A DNA stretch of 64,000 nt from Burkholderiales bacterium (GTDB taxonomy: Bacteria > Pseudomonadota > Gammaproteobacteria > Burkholderiales > Casimicrobiaceae), in assembly GCA_015075645.1 (NCBI GenBank), contig JABTUF010000002.1, positions 496,001-560,000 of the forward strand. The letters run 5' to 3'. The notes under the pieces were generated by a model. That model did not search any database. It worked only from the letters and a program-made list of their open reading frames with translations, and was not told where the DNA came from. The translations under genes and the position numbers were made by a program. Below are positions 27,862 to 36,703 of the stretch, piece after piece (the first letter of the stretch is position 1; each line of letters opens with the position of its first letter).

Positions 27862-30093
27862 GTGCCTGACAGCCGCGGCGGCAAGGCATTGGCGGGCTGG
27901 CTCGCGGCCGGCGCCATCGGCTACCTGCTTCTGCCGTGGTACGCCCTGCAGGATTCGGTGCTGTCGGCCGGCTGGGTCGTCCACTGGCTCTCGAAGGAGA
28001 ACGCGCCGGCATGGTGGCAAGCGCTGGCCTGGCAGAAGCCCTGGTTGTGGCCCACCGGCGCGCTGCTGGCCGCCTGCGCGCTGGCGGCGTACGGCATGCG
28101 CGACCGCCGCACGCGTCTGCGCGCGAACGCGCTGATCGTTCTCGGCACCACCGGCTTCGTCTACACGCTCTCGCAGGGCTTCGCGATCGGTCCGCGCGGC
28201 TGGGCGGGCGAGGCGCTCGCCTCCGCCTTCGGCGCGCTGTCGACCGGACAGTTCGGCATGGGCGCGGGCGCCTCGCTCGTGCTCGCGTCGTTCGCGATGA
28301 TCGCCGCGCTCGGACTTTCCGCGCGCGGAGCGTTCCGCGGCGATGCGTTCGTCGCGACGAGCGTGGTCGCCGTGACCGCGCTCGTCGGTGTCTTCACGTT
28401 CTTCCCCGTCGTGAAGATCCTGCTCTCGGCGTTCGAGGACGCCGGCGGCGCGTGGTCGCCCGTCGCGTTCGCCGGGCGGCTCCTCACCGCCAAGATCTGG
28501 GGCATCGGCTGCCTCGGCGGGGGCACCCGCTGCGGCGTCGCGTGGAACACGCTCGTGCTCGCGCTCTCCACCGCGCTCGCCTGCACCGCGCTCGGCCTCG
28601 CGTTCGCGCTGATCGCCACCCGCACCGCGTTCCGCTACAAGCGCCTGCTGCGCGTCATGAGCGTGCTGCCGATCATCACCCCGCCGTTCGTGATCGGTTT
28701 GGGCCTCATCCTGCTCTTCGGCCGCTCGGGGCTCGTGAACCAGATGCTCGAGGCGGTGTTCGGCCTCACGCCGACGCGCTGGATCTACGGTTACCCGGGC
28801 GTGCTGCTCGCGCAGGTGTTCGCGTTCACGCCGATCGCGTTCCTCGTGCTGATCGGCGTGGTCGAAGGCATCGCGCCGTCGATGGAAGAAGCGGCGCAGA
28901 CGCTCCGCGCGGACCGCTGGACGACGTTCTCGACCGTCTCGCTGCCGCTGATGCGCCCCGGACTCGCCAACGCGTTCCTGATCAGCTTCATCGAGTCGAT
29001 CGCCGACTTCGGCAACCCGATCGTGCTGGGCGGCAACTTCGGCGTGCTGTCGACCGAGATCTTCTTCTCGGTCGTCGGCGCGCAACTCGACCAGGGACGC
29101 GCCGCCACGCTCGGCCTCCTCTTGCTCGGCTTCGCGCTCGCCGCGTTCTTCGTCCAGCGCGCGCTCCTCGGGCGCAAGGTCTACACGGCCATGTCCGGCA
29201 AGGGCGACTCGGGGCTCCCCGCCCCGCTGCCGAACGGCGTGCGCCGCCTGTGCTACACGGTCGTGATGCCCTGGGTGCTGCTCACCTTCGTGATCTACGC
29301 GATGGCGCTCGCCGGCGGATTCGTCGAGACCTGGGGCCGCGACTACACGCCGACGCTGCGGCACTACATCAAGGCCTTCGGCCTCGAATGGGGTCCGTCC
29401 GGGCTCATCTGGGCCGGCGCGGCGTGGAACTCGTTCTGGACGACGATATCGCTCTCCGCGATCGCCGCGCCGCTCACCGCCGGCCTCGGCATCCTCGCGG
29501 CGTGGCTCATCACGCGCCAGCGCTTCGCCGGACGTTCCGCGTTCGAGTTCGGCACGATGCTGTCGTTCGCGATTCCCGGCACCGTCATCGGCGTGTCCTA
29601 CATCGTCGCGTTCAACGTGCCGCCGATCGAGATCACCGGCACCGCCGTCATCCTCGTCGCCTGCAACGTGTTCCGCAACATGCCGGTGGGCGTGCGCGCC
29701 GGCATGGCGTCGATGGCGCAGGTCGACGGCAGTCTCGACGAGGCCTCGACGACGCTCGGCGCGCGCGGCTTCACGACGCTGCGCATGGTGCTGCTGCCGC
29801 TGCTGAAGCCCGCGATCGTCGCGGCGCTCGTGTACTCGTTCGTGCGCGCGGTGACGACGGTCTCGGCGGTGATCTTCCTCGTGTCCGCCGACTACGAATG
29901 GGCGACCACCTACATCATCAACCGCGTCGTCAACGGCGACTACGGCGTGGCGATCGCCTACAGTTCGGTCCTGATCGTGCTGATGATCGCGGTCATCGCG
30001 CTGATCCAGAAGCTCGTCGGCGAGCGCCGCCTCGGCCGCCGTGCGGCGGGCGCGGTCCGCGGTGGCGTCGCCCAGATCGGCAGCGCGGCATGA
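27862..30093 (+). CDS. ABC transporter permease, two fused permease domains
   Basis: A 743-residue FbpB/AfuB-like inner-membrane protein with two BPD_transp_1 units. The EAA-like loops are GIAPSMEEAAQTLRADRW and GSLDEASTTLGARGFTTLR. The first 180 residues add extra membrane spans (GWLAAGAIGYLLLPWYAL, ALLAACALAAYGM, SLVLASFAMIAALGL) not needed for the core fold, making it longer than AfuB. It starts with GTG 27862, 75 bases after the second binding protein. It should form a pseudo-dimer serving both binding proteins. Confidence 0.9.
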   Translation: MPDSRGGKALAGWLAAGAIGYLLLPWYALQDSVLSAGWVVHWLSKENAPAWWQALAWQKPWLWPTGALLAACALAAYGMRDRRTRLRANALIVLGTTGFVYTLSQGFAIGPRGWAGEALASAFGALSTGQFGMGAGASLVLASFAMIAALGLSARGAFRGDAFVATSVVAVTALVGVFTFFPVVKILLSAFEDAGGAWSPVAFAGRLLTAKIWGIGCLGGGTRCGVAWNTLVLALSTALACTALGLAFALIATRTAFRYKRLLRVMSVLPIITPPFVIGLGLILLFGRSGLVNQMLEAVFGLTPTRWIYGYPGVLLAQVFAFTPIAFLVLIGVVEGIAPSMEEAAQTLRADRWTTFSTVSLPLMRPGLANAFLISFIESIADFGNPIVLGGNFGVLSTEIFFSVVGAQLDQGRAATLGLLLLGFALAAFFVQRALLGRKVYTAMSGKGDSGLPAPLPNGVRRLCYTVVMPWVLLTFVIYAMALAGGFVETWGRDYTPTLRHYIKAFGLEWGPSGLIWAGAAWNSFWTTISLSAIAAPLTAGLGILAAWLITRQRFAGRSAFEFGTMLSFAIPGTVIGVSYIVAFNVPPIEITGTAVILVACNVFRNMPVGVRAGMASMAQVDGSLDEASTTLGARGFTTLRMVLLPLLKPAIVAALVYSFVRAVTTVSAVIFLVSADYEWATTYIINRVVNGDYGVAIAYSSVLIVLMIAVIALIQKLVGERRLGRRAAGAVRGGVAQIGSAA

Positions 30094-30109
30094 CGGAGGA
30101 TTCGCCCCG

Positions 30110-31189
30110 ATGAGCGCCGCGTCGATCGAGTTTCGCCGGGTGGTCAAGCGCTACGGCGAGGTGGTGGCAGTGGACGGCGTGTCGTTCACCGTCGCGCCGG
30201 GCACGCTCGTCACGCTCCTCGGCCCTTCCGGCTGCGGCAAGACGACGATTCTGCGGTTGGTGGCCGGCCTCGAACTGCCGTCGGAAGGCCGCATTCTGAT
30301 CGGCGAGCGGGACGTGACCGAGGTCGGGGCCGCGGACCGCGACGTCTCGATGGTGTTCCAGAGCTACGCGCTCTTCCCGCACATGAGCGTGCTGCAGAAC
30401 GTCCGCTACGGGCTCGTGGTCTCGGGGATGAAGGCCGCCGACGCGGACGGACGCGCGCGCGACGCGCTCGCGACCGTCGGACTCACCGGGTACGACGACC
30501 GCCTGCCCTCGGAACTCTCCGGCGGCCAGCAGCAGCGGGTCGCGGTCGCGCGCGCACTGGTGCTCGAGCCCTCGGTGCTGCTGTTCGACGAGCCGCTGTC
30601 GAACCTCGACGCACGGCTGCGCCGCCAGATGCGCGAGGAGATCCGCGACCTGCAGCAGCGCCTCGGGCTCACCGTCGTCTACGTGACGCACGACCAGGCC
30701 GAGGCGATGGCGGTGTCCGATCGCATCATCGTGATGAACCGCGCGCAGATCGCGCAGGAAGGCGCGCCGCGCGACCTCTACGAGCGCCCCGGCGATCCGT
30801 TCGTGGCGGGCTTCATGGGCGACGCCAACCGCGTGCGCGGCACGCTCGCCCACCGCGACGGCGACTTGGCCGACGTCGCGCTCGGGCCGGTCACGCTGCG
30901 GCTCGCCCACCGCGGCCTCGCCGACGGCGAGGTGGAGGTCGCGATCCGTCCCGAGGCGATCGCGCTGGTCGACGCAGCGGACGCTCCGATCCGCGCAACG
31001 GTGAAGAAGGCGGCCTACCTCGGCGGCTCGATCGAGTACACGCTCGACACCGCGCTCGGCGAACTCTTCGTCGTGTCGCTCGCGGTCGACCGGCCGCGCG
31101 AGGTCGGCTCCGACGTGGGCGTGCGCCTGTCGACGCACGGCATCGTGGCGATACCGCCCGGCGCGCCCGGCGCCGACCCGCCGCGCTGA
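30110..31189 (+). CDS. ABC transporter ATP-binding protein
   Basis: A 359-residue ATPase. Walker A is GPSGCGKTT, the Q loop VFQSYALFPHM, the signature LSGGQQQRVAVARAL, Walker B VLLFDEPLSNLD, and the switch His is in YVTHDQAEAMA. The C-terminal 110 residues form a TOBE domain, as in FbpC/PotA-type importers. It powers the adjacent permease. The ATG at 30110 lies 16 bases after the permease stop, preceded by GGAGGA. The four genes (two binding proteins, permease, ATPase) form a complete importer. Confidence 0.92.
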   Translation: MSAASIEFRRVVKRYGEVVAVDGVSFTVAPGTLVTLLGPSGCGKTTILRLVAGLELPSEGRILIGERDVTEVGAADRDVSMVFQSYALFPHMSVLQNVRYGLVVSGMKAADADGRARDALATVGLTGYDDRLPSELSGGQQQRVAVARALVLEPSVLLFDEPLSNLDARLRRQMREEIRDLQQRLGLTVVYVTHDQAEAMAVSDRIIVMNRAQIAQEGAPRDLYERPGDPFVAGFMGDANRVRGTLAHRDGDLADVALGPVTLRLAHRGLADGEVEVAIRPEAIALVDAADAPIRATVKKAAYLGGSIEYTLDTALGELFVVSLAVDRPREVGSDVGVRLSTHGIVAIPPGAPGADPPR

Positions 31190-31225
31190 CGCGCGGCCGG
31201 CGCCCTCAACCCGCGGGAAGTACGG

Positions 31226-33028
31226 TCAGAACGCGTCCGCGGAGAGCGCGAGCGCGGCCTCGCCGCCCCCGGTCGCGAGCGCCTCGTGCGCCGCGGCGAG
31301 CGGCAGCAGCGCGTCCGCGTAGTAGCGCGCCGTCGTCACCTTCGCCCGCAGGAACTCGTCGTCGCCTCCGCCCGCGGCGAGCTTCGCCTTCGCGATCTCG
31401 GCAGCGCGCGCCATCTGCCAGCCACCGGCGACCACGCCCCACAGGCGCAGGTAGGCGACCGATCCGGCGAGCGCGAGGCGCGGATTCGCTCCGTACGACG
31501 ATGCGATCCACGCGATCGCACGGTCGAGCGCGGCGACCGCGGTCGCGAGCTTCGCGCCGATCGTGCGCAGGTCGGCGTCCGCGTTCGCCGCGAGCCGTGC
31601 GGCGACCGCGCCGATCTCGGCGGCGACTGTCTTCGCGACGGCCCCGCCGTCGCGCGCGGTCTTGCGGCCGACGAGGTCGTTCGCCTGGATGCCGGTCGTG
31701 CCTTCGTAGATCGTCGTGATGCGCGCGTCGCGGAAGTGCTGCGCCGCGCCGGTCTCCTCGATGAAGCCCATGCCGCCGTGCACCTGGATGCCGAGCGAGG
31801 CGACCTCCTGCGCGACCTCGGTCCCGTGCCCCTTGACGATCGGGATCATCAGGTCGACGAACGCCTGGTGGCGCGCGCGCGCCGCGGCGTCCGGGTGGCG
31901 CTTCGCGTTGTCCATCGCCGCGCCGGTCACGTAGGCGACGGCGCGTATGGCCTCGGTGTGCGCGCGCATCGTCATCAGCATGCGCCGCACGTCCGGATGC
32001 TCGATGATCGCTCCGGTCGTCGCGCCTTTCGCCGCCCCGACCGCACGGCCCTGCACGCGCTCGCGCGCGTAGGCGACCGCGCGCTGGTAGGCGCGCTCGG
32101 AGATCCCGACACCCTCGAGGCCCACCGAGTAGCGCGCGAGGTTCATCATCACGAACATGTACTCGAGCCCGCGGTTGGGCTCGCCGACGATCCATCCGGT
32201 CGCGCCGCCGGCCTCGCCGTAGGCCATCACGCAGGTCGGGCTCGCGTGGATGCCGAGCTTGTGCTCGATGGACACCGCACGGACGTCGTTGCGCCGGCCG
32301 GGCTTGCCTTGCGCGTCGGGCACGAACTTCGGCACGACGAAGAGCGAGATGCCCTTGACGCCCTCGGGCGCGTCGGGGAGACGCGCGAGCACCAGATGCA
32401 CGATGTTCTCGGTGTAGTCGTGCTCGCCGTAGGTGATGAAGATCTTCTGCCCGGTGACGAGATAGGTTCCGTCCGGCTGCGGCACCGCTCGCGTGCGCAC
32501 CGCCGCGAGATCCGAACCCGCCTGCGGTTCGGTCAGGTTCATCGTGCCGGTCCATTGGCCGGACACCATGTTCGGCAGGTAGCGCCGCTTCAACTCGTCG
32601 GAGCCGTTGCGCTCGATCGCCTCGATCGCACCCTGCGTCAGCATCGGGCAGAGGTCGAACGCCATGTTCGATGCGTGCCACATCTCCTCGACCGCCGAGG
32701 CGACGATCTCGGGCAGTCCCTGCCCGCCGAACTCGGGGTTCTTGCCGAGTCCGTTCCAGCCGCCCTCGACGAACTTCCAGTACGCGTCCTTGAATCCCGC
32801 GGCCGTGCGCATCGAGCCGTCTTCGAGGAGCCGTGTGCTGGAGCGGTCGCCGGTGCGGTTCAGCGGCTCGAGCACGTCAGTCGCGAACTTGCCCGCCTCC
32901 TCGAGGATCGCCGCAACGGTCGCCGGATCGGCGTCGCCGCAGCCCGGCAGGGTCGCGACCTGCGCGAGTCCGGCCAGTTCGTTCTGGACGAAGGCCATCT
33001 CGTGGAGGGGCGCACGGTAGCTGCTCAT
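31226..33028 (-). CDS. Acyl-CoA dehydrogenase
   Basis: A 600-residue FAD-dependent dehydrogenase of the long type with a C-terminal extension domain (about residues 470-600), commonly annotated as acyl-CoA dehydrogenase with DMSP-lyase/FadE-like C terminus. Motifs are MNLTEPQAGSDLAAVRTRA, QKIFITYGEHDY and QVHGGMGFIEETGAAQHFRD. Glu in that last segment is near the expected catalytic base region. It oxidises an acyl-CoA and passes electrons to ETF, encoded just upstream. It begins MSSYRAPLHEMAFV, a family-typical start. It is the last gene of the etfB-etfA-ACAD operon. Confidence 0.92.
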   Translation of the reverse strand: MSSYRAPLHEMAFVQNELAGLAQVATLPGCGDADPATVAAILEEAGKFATDVLEPLNRTGDRSSTRLLEDGSMRTAAGFKDAYWKFVEGGWNGLGKNPEFGGQGLPEIVASAVEEMWHASNMAFDLCPMLTQGAIEAIERNGSDELKRRYLPNMVSGQWTGTMNLTEPQAGSDLAAVRTRAVPQPDGTYLVTGQKIFITYGEHDYTENIVHLVLARLPDAPEGVKGISLFVVPKFVPDAQGKPGRRNDVRAVSIEHKLGIHASPTCVMAYGEAGGATGWIVGEPNRGLEYMFVMMNLARYSVGLEGVGISERAYQRAVAYARERVQGRAVGAAKGATTGAIIEHPDVRRMLMTMRAHTEAIRAVAYVTGAAMDNAKRHPDAAARARHQAFVDLMIPIVKGHGTEVAQEVASLGIQVHGGMGFIEETGAAQHFRDARITTIYEGTTGIQANDLVGRKTARDGGAVAKTVAAEIGAVAARLAANADADLRTIGAKLATAVAALDRAIAWIASSYGANPRLALAGSVAYLRLWGVVAGGWQMARAAEIAKAKLAAGGGDDEFLRAKVTTARYYADALLPLAAAHEALATGGGEAALALSADAF

Positions 33029-33074
33029 CTCGAATCCTCGACGTTCAAGCGTAGATCGCGAGGGTAGCGCGGCG

Positions 33075-33080
33075 ATTCTA
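33075..33080 (-). promoter_or_regulatory. Candidate internal -10 for the acyl-CoA dehydrogenase gene
   Basis: TAGAAT on the minus strand (33080-33075) lies 46 bases before the acyl-CoA dehydrogenase ATG, in the 91-base gap after etfA. No clear -35 is present. Confidence 0.3.
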
Positions 33081-33119
33081 GAGTGCGCGCTCCAAACGCA
33101 CGCTGGCGTGCACAGCGCA

Positions 33120-34058
33120 TCAACGCTCCGGCAGCGCGGCGGTGAACTGCGGCAACAGTTCGAACAGGTCGCCCACCAGCCCGTAGTCGGCGATCTGGAA
33201 GATCGGCGCCTCCGCGTCCTTGTTGATCGCCACGATCACCTTGCTGTCCTTCATCCCCGCCAGGTGCTGGATCGCCCCCGAGATCCCCACCGCGATGTAG
33301 AGCTCCGGCGCCACGATCTTCCCCGTCTGCCCCACCTGGTAGTCGTTGGGCACGTAGCCCGCGTCCACCGCCGCCCGCGAAGCCCCCAGCGCCGCGTTCA
33401 GCCGGTCGGCCAACGGCTCCAGGAGCTTGCGGAAGTTCTCCCCGCTCCCCAGTCCCCGACCCCCCGAGATCACGATCCGCGCACTGGCGAGTTCCGGACG
33501 CTCCGACTTCGTGAGCTCCTGCCCCACCACCTTCGCCCCCACCGCCGCAGGCCCGGTCGCCGCGATCCCCTCCACGGGGGCGCTGCCTCCGCCTCCCGCC
33601 GCGTCGAACCCGGTGGTGCGCACCGTCACCACCTTGACCTGGTCCCCCGAGCGCACCGTCGCGAACGCGTTGCCCGCGTAGATCGGCCGCACGAACGTGT
33701 CCGCACCCTTCACCGCGGTGATGTCCGACACCTGCGCCACGTCGAGCTTCGCCGCCACCCGCGGCATCACGTTCTTCCCCGTCCCGGTCGCCGCCGCCAC
33801 CAGGTGCGTGCAGCCCCCCGCGAGCGCGAGAATCTGCGCCGCCAGGTCCTCCGCCGTCGGCCGCGCGAAGTGCGCCCCTTCCGCGTGCAGCACCTTCGCC
33901 ACCCCGGCGATCCCCGCCGCCTCCTGCGCCGCCCCCCCGGCCTCGTGCCCGGCCACCAGCACGTGGATCGGGCCTCCCATCTGCGCCGCCGCCGTCACCG
34001 CATGGCGGGTCGCCGCCTTCACCCCGGCGTGGTCGTGTTCGGCAAGCACCAGAATCAT
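33120..34058 (-). CDS. etfA: Electron transfer flavoprotein alpha subunit
   Basis: A 312-residue FixB/EtfA protein carrying FAD. The C-terminal FAD-binding segment is complete: [54 protein letters not shown] and [16 protein letters not shown]. It forms a heterodimer with EtfB, accepting electrons from acyl-CoA dehydrogenases and delivering them to ETF-QO. Codons end in G far more often than in neighbouring genes, as in etfB. It starts 54 bases after the etfB stop. Confidence 0.95.
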   Translation of the reverse strand: MILVLAEHDHAGVKAATRHAVTAAAQMGGPIHVLVAGHEAGGAAQEAAGIAGVAKVLHAEGAHFARPTAEDLAAQILALAGGCTHLVAAATGTGKNVMPRVAAKLDVAQVSDITAVKGADTFVRPIYAGNAFATVRSGDQVKVVTVRTTGFDAAGGGGSAPVEGIAATGPAAVGAKVVGQELTKSERPELASARIVISGGRGLGSGENFRKLLEPLADRLNAALGASRAAVDAGYVPNDYQVGQTGKIVAPELYIAVGISGAIQHLAGMKDSKVIVAINKDAEAPIFQIADYGLVGDLFELLPQFTAALPER

Positions 34059-34112
34059 CGCAGCACCTTCGCCAAGTCTCGTGAGAACAATCGATCCGGC
34101 AGCCGCCGAATC

Positions 34113-34865
34113 CTACGAAATCACCTTCGCCTCGTCGCGAAGCTTCGCCACCAGTTCGGCCACGTCGGCCACCTTGCCCCCACCCTGGCGCTTCGGCGGG
34201 TCCACCACCTCGACGGTCACCAGCCGCGGCGCCACGTCCACCCCGAGACCCGCCGGGTCGACCGTCTCCAGCGGCTTCTTCTTCGCCTTCATGATGTTGG
34301 GCAGCGTCGCGTAGCGCGGCTCGTTCAACCTCAGGTCGGTCGTGATCACCGCCGGCAGACCCATCTCCACCGTCTCCAGACCCCCATCGACCTCGCGCTT
34401 CACCGTCGCCTTGCCCCCCGCGATCTCCACCTTCGAGGCGAACGTCGCCTGCGGCCAGTCCAGCAGCGCCGCCACCATCTGACCCACCTGGTTCGCGTCG
34501 TCGTCGATCGCCTGCTTCCCCAGGATCACCACCTGCGGCGACTCCCGCTTCGCCACCGCCGCCAAGAGCTTCGCCACCGCCAGCGGCTGCAACTCCGCCT
34601 CGCTCTGCACCAGGATCGCCCGGTCCGCCCCGATCGCCAGCGCCGTGCGCAGCGTCTCCTGGCAGGCCGCCACCCCGCACGAGACCACCACCACCTCGCT
34701 CGCCACCCCGCGCTCCTTCAGCCGCACCGCCTCCTCCACCGCGATCTCGTCGAACGGATTCATCGACATCTTCACGTTCGACGTGTCCACCCCCGAACCG
34801 TCCGGCTTCACCCGAACCTTCACGTTGAAATCGACGACACGCTTCACCGGAACGAGGATCTTCAT
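34113..34865 (-). CDS. etfB: Electron transfer flavoprotein beta subunit
   Basis: A 250-residue FixA/EtfB protein. It begins [20 protein letters not shown], has the AMP-binding region around [20 protein letters not shown] and [15 protein letters not shown], and the family signature near [31 protein letters not shown]. The length is typical (249-255 aa). The first gene of the operon, its frame is open further upstream but the family start is at 34865. Codon usage is strikingly GTG/CTG/GGG/GCG-rich compared with surrounding GTC/CTC/GGC-rich genes. Confidence 0.95.
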   Translation of the reverse strand: MKILVPVKRVVDFNVKVRVKPDGSGVDTSNVKMSMNPFDEIAVEEAVRLKERGVASEVVVVSCGVAACQETLRTALAIGADRAILVQSEAELQPLAVAKLLAAVAKRESPQVVILGKQAIDDDANQVGQMVAALLDWPQATFASKVEIAGGKATVKREVDGGLETVEMGLPAVITTDLRLNEPRYATLPNIMKAKKKPLETVDPAGLGVDVAPRLVTVEVVDPPKRQGGGKVADVAELVAKLRDEAKVIS

Positions 34866-35016
34866 GGGCAGGCGATCGAATGGAGTGGGACGGCGCAGGC
34901 GGGTATCGCGAAGTCCGGGGCCGAAGCGCATGATGATTCGGCGTTGGCGCCCGCGTTCCCGTTCTCCGCTCGTCGGGTGCAGGGCGGACAGGGGTGCGAA
35001 CCGGGATTCGACGAAG

Positions 35017-35022
35017 ATTATA
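35017..35022 (-). promoter_or_regulatory. Perfect -10 (TATAAT) for the etfBA operon
   Basis: TATAAT on the minus strand (35022-35017) lies about 150 bases before the etfB ATG, in the gap divergent from the hotdog-protein gene. A long leader would result. No consensus -35 is seen. Confidence 0.4.
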
Positions 35023-35047
35023 TCGCCGGCCCGGGATCGCGAACGGT

Positions 35048-35053
35048 TACACT
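35048..35053 (+). promoter_or_regulatory. Candidate -10 for the FabZ-like gene
   Basis: TACACT lies 38 bases before ATG 35091 and just upstream of a GGAGGT Shine-Dalgarno. It is diverged from the etfB -10. No -35 is recognised. Confidence 0.3.
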
Positions 35054-35090
35054 GCGCCCCGCGTGCCGGCGGACGCCGGCGGGAGGTCCG

Positions 35091-35546
35091 ATGACCCTCA
35101 CCTCACCCTCCGACATCCAGCGCCTGTTCCAGCACGTTCCCCACCGCTATCCGTTCGTGCTCGTCGATCACATCGACGCATGCGAAGCCGGGGCGTGGGT
35201 CCGCGCGCGCAAGCACGTGTCGTTCGACGAACCGTATTTCGAGAACGTCGCGGACACGCGGCCCTCGATGCCGCCGACGCTCGTGGTGGAGGCGCTGGCG
35301 CAGGCCGGCGGCGTCCTGTGCCTCTGCTCCGGTCTCTCGAAGCCGGAGGGCGGTTCGATCACCTACCTCGCCGGCATCGACCACACGCGTTTCGAGCGGC
35401 CGGCGTACGCGGGCGACACCCTGGCGCTCGAGTGCCGGATCGACCGGGCGCTGCGGGGCGTCGTGCGGATGACCGGACGCGCCACCGTCGACGGCGAACT
35501 CGTCGTCGAGACGCGCCTCACCGTCGTGGTTCGCGACCGCGAATAG
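35091..35546 (+). CDS. FabZ-like hotdog protein lacking the catalytic His
   Basis: A 151-residue single-hotdog protein with clear FabZ similarity: [13 protein letters not shown] at the N terminus, and [15 protein letters not shown] followed by [10 protein letters not shown]. In FabZ the second motif reads EPFFxGHFPGxP...EAMAQ. Here the catalytic His position is Val53, while the Glu (Glu67) is kept. Dehydration activity is therefore doubtful, and a thioesterase-like or binding role is possible. The start follows GGAGGT. It is divergent from etfBA and convergent with the hydrolase gene (14-base gap). Confidence 0.8.
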   Translation: MTLTSPSDIQRLFQHVPHRYPFVLVDHIDACEAGAWVRARKHVSFDEPYFENVADTRPSMPPTLVVEALAQAGGVLCLCSGLSKPEGGSITYLAGIDHTRFERPAYAGDTLALECRIDRALRGVVRMTGRATVDGELVVETRLTVVVRDRE

Positions 35547-35560
35547 CCCGGTCGCGCGCC

Positions 35561-36448
35561 TCACGCCGCGAGGAAATCGCCGACCAGCGGCCAAAGCGTC
35601 TCGCGCATCCGCGAGCGGAAGAAGCCGAAGTGACCGACCTTCGGCAGTCCGATTCTCGCGGGATCGACGCGCCGCTCCTCGAAGCGGCAGTTCCGGAACA
35701 GGGCGACGATCCTCGCGGTGGCCTCTTCCGTCGCGAACGGATCGTCGCCGACCGAGACGACCAGCGCGTTCGCGCGAAACGCATCGAAGCGCGCGACGAC
35801 GTTGGCGATGCGTTCGGTGTCGGGGGATCCGTCCGGGCGTTTCAGGTACCACCAGGGCTCGGGCTTGCGCCGGCGCGCCCAGTCCCGAGCGACCCCGGCC
35901 GGGAGGTCGGAAGGCAGTCCGAACGGACGGCCCGGAACATACCCGGTGAACCGCGCCAGCAAGGGCATCGCGACGTGCCACGCGGCGTACATCGGCAGGC
36001 GAACCCGCGGAGCGTAATCGCGCCAGTACCCGGTGTGCGCGCCGACCAGCGCCAGCCGATCGACGTGCTCGCCGCGCGGGGCGAGTCCGGCGACGAAACC
36101 GCCGATGCTGTGGCCGAGCACGGTGAGCTTAGATGTCGGGAACCGGGCTCGCATGACGTCGAGGATTGCGGCACAATCCTTGCTTCCCCAGTCCTCGACC
36201 GTCGCCTCGAAGCCCTTGAGTCTGGCTGGGCACGACGACCCGATGCCGCGATAATCGTAGGTGAGCGTCGGCGCGCCACGATCGGCGAGCCAGGCCGCGA
36301 AGCGATCGTAGTAGCGGGCCGGAATGCCCGCCCCGGCGTTGACGACGACGATGTGGGCGGACGAAGGATCCGCGGAGGACGTCCAGAGGGTCGCCCCGAG
36401 CGGGAAGCCGTCGGTGGCAGGCACGACGAAGGACTGTGCATGCGCCAT
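35561..36448 (-). CDS. Alpha/beta hydrolase (serine aminopeptidase S33-like)
   Basis: A 295-residue predicted cytoplasmic hydrolase of the YheT/monoglyceride-lipase-like S33 group. Motifs are TYDYRGIGSS, the nucleophile elbow LGHSIGGFVAGL, an acid in SVGDDPFATEEA and a terminal His in KVGHFGFFRS. It has no signal peptide. It is divergent from the RpfC-like kinase gene across 255 bases. Neighbouring DSF genes make a fatty-acyl substrate conceivable, but nothing in the sequence shows it. Confidence 0.82.
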   Translation of the reverse strand: MAHAQSFVVPATDGFPLGATLWTSSADPSSAHIVVVNAGAGIPARYYDRFAAWLADRGAPTLTYDYRGIGSSCPARLKGFEATVEDWGSKDCAAILDVMRARFPTSKLTVLGHSIGGFVAGLAPRGEHVDRLALVGAHTGYWRDYAPRVRLPMYAAWHVAMPLLARFTGYVPGRPFGLPSDLPAGVARDWARRRKPEPWWYLKRPDGSPDTERIANVVARFDAFRANALVVSVGDDPFATEEATARIVALFRNCRFEERRVDPARIGLPKVGHFGFFRSRMRETLWPLVGDFLAA

Positions 36449-36703
36449 GTTCTGCGGCGAGGACGGCCTCGCCGAGTCCGGAGTTGTTCCGCGTTGCCCT
36501 GGTGGGCCGCAACGGAGGAATCGAAAGTGCCTGAATCGCGGTTTGCGTCGGTTGCTTCGCTGCGATTGCCCGCGAGGGCGGCGGACGCCGCGGCGCGAAG
36601 TCGCCTCGTGCTCGGCGCGAATGGCGACGCCGGGGCGCTGTCGCTCGCCACCGATTCCCCCGCGTCCGCACGCTAGGATGCCACACTGACCGCGACGAGC
36701 ACG

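Noticed and set aside
33025..34680. 551-codon Gly/Arg-rich frame on the minus strand across etfA and etfB
   Set aside because: It is a reading-frame shadow created by the G-ending codons of etfA/etfB, with low-complexity sequence and no Shine-Dalgarno.
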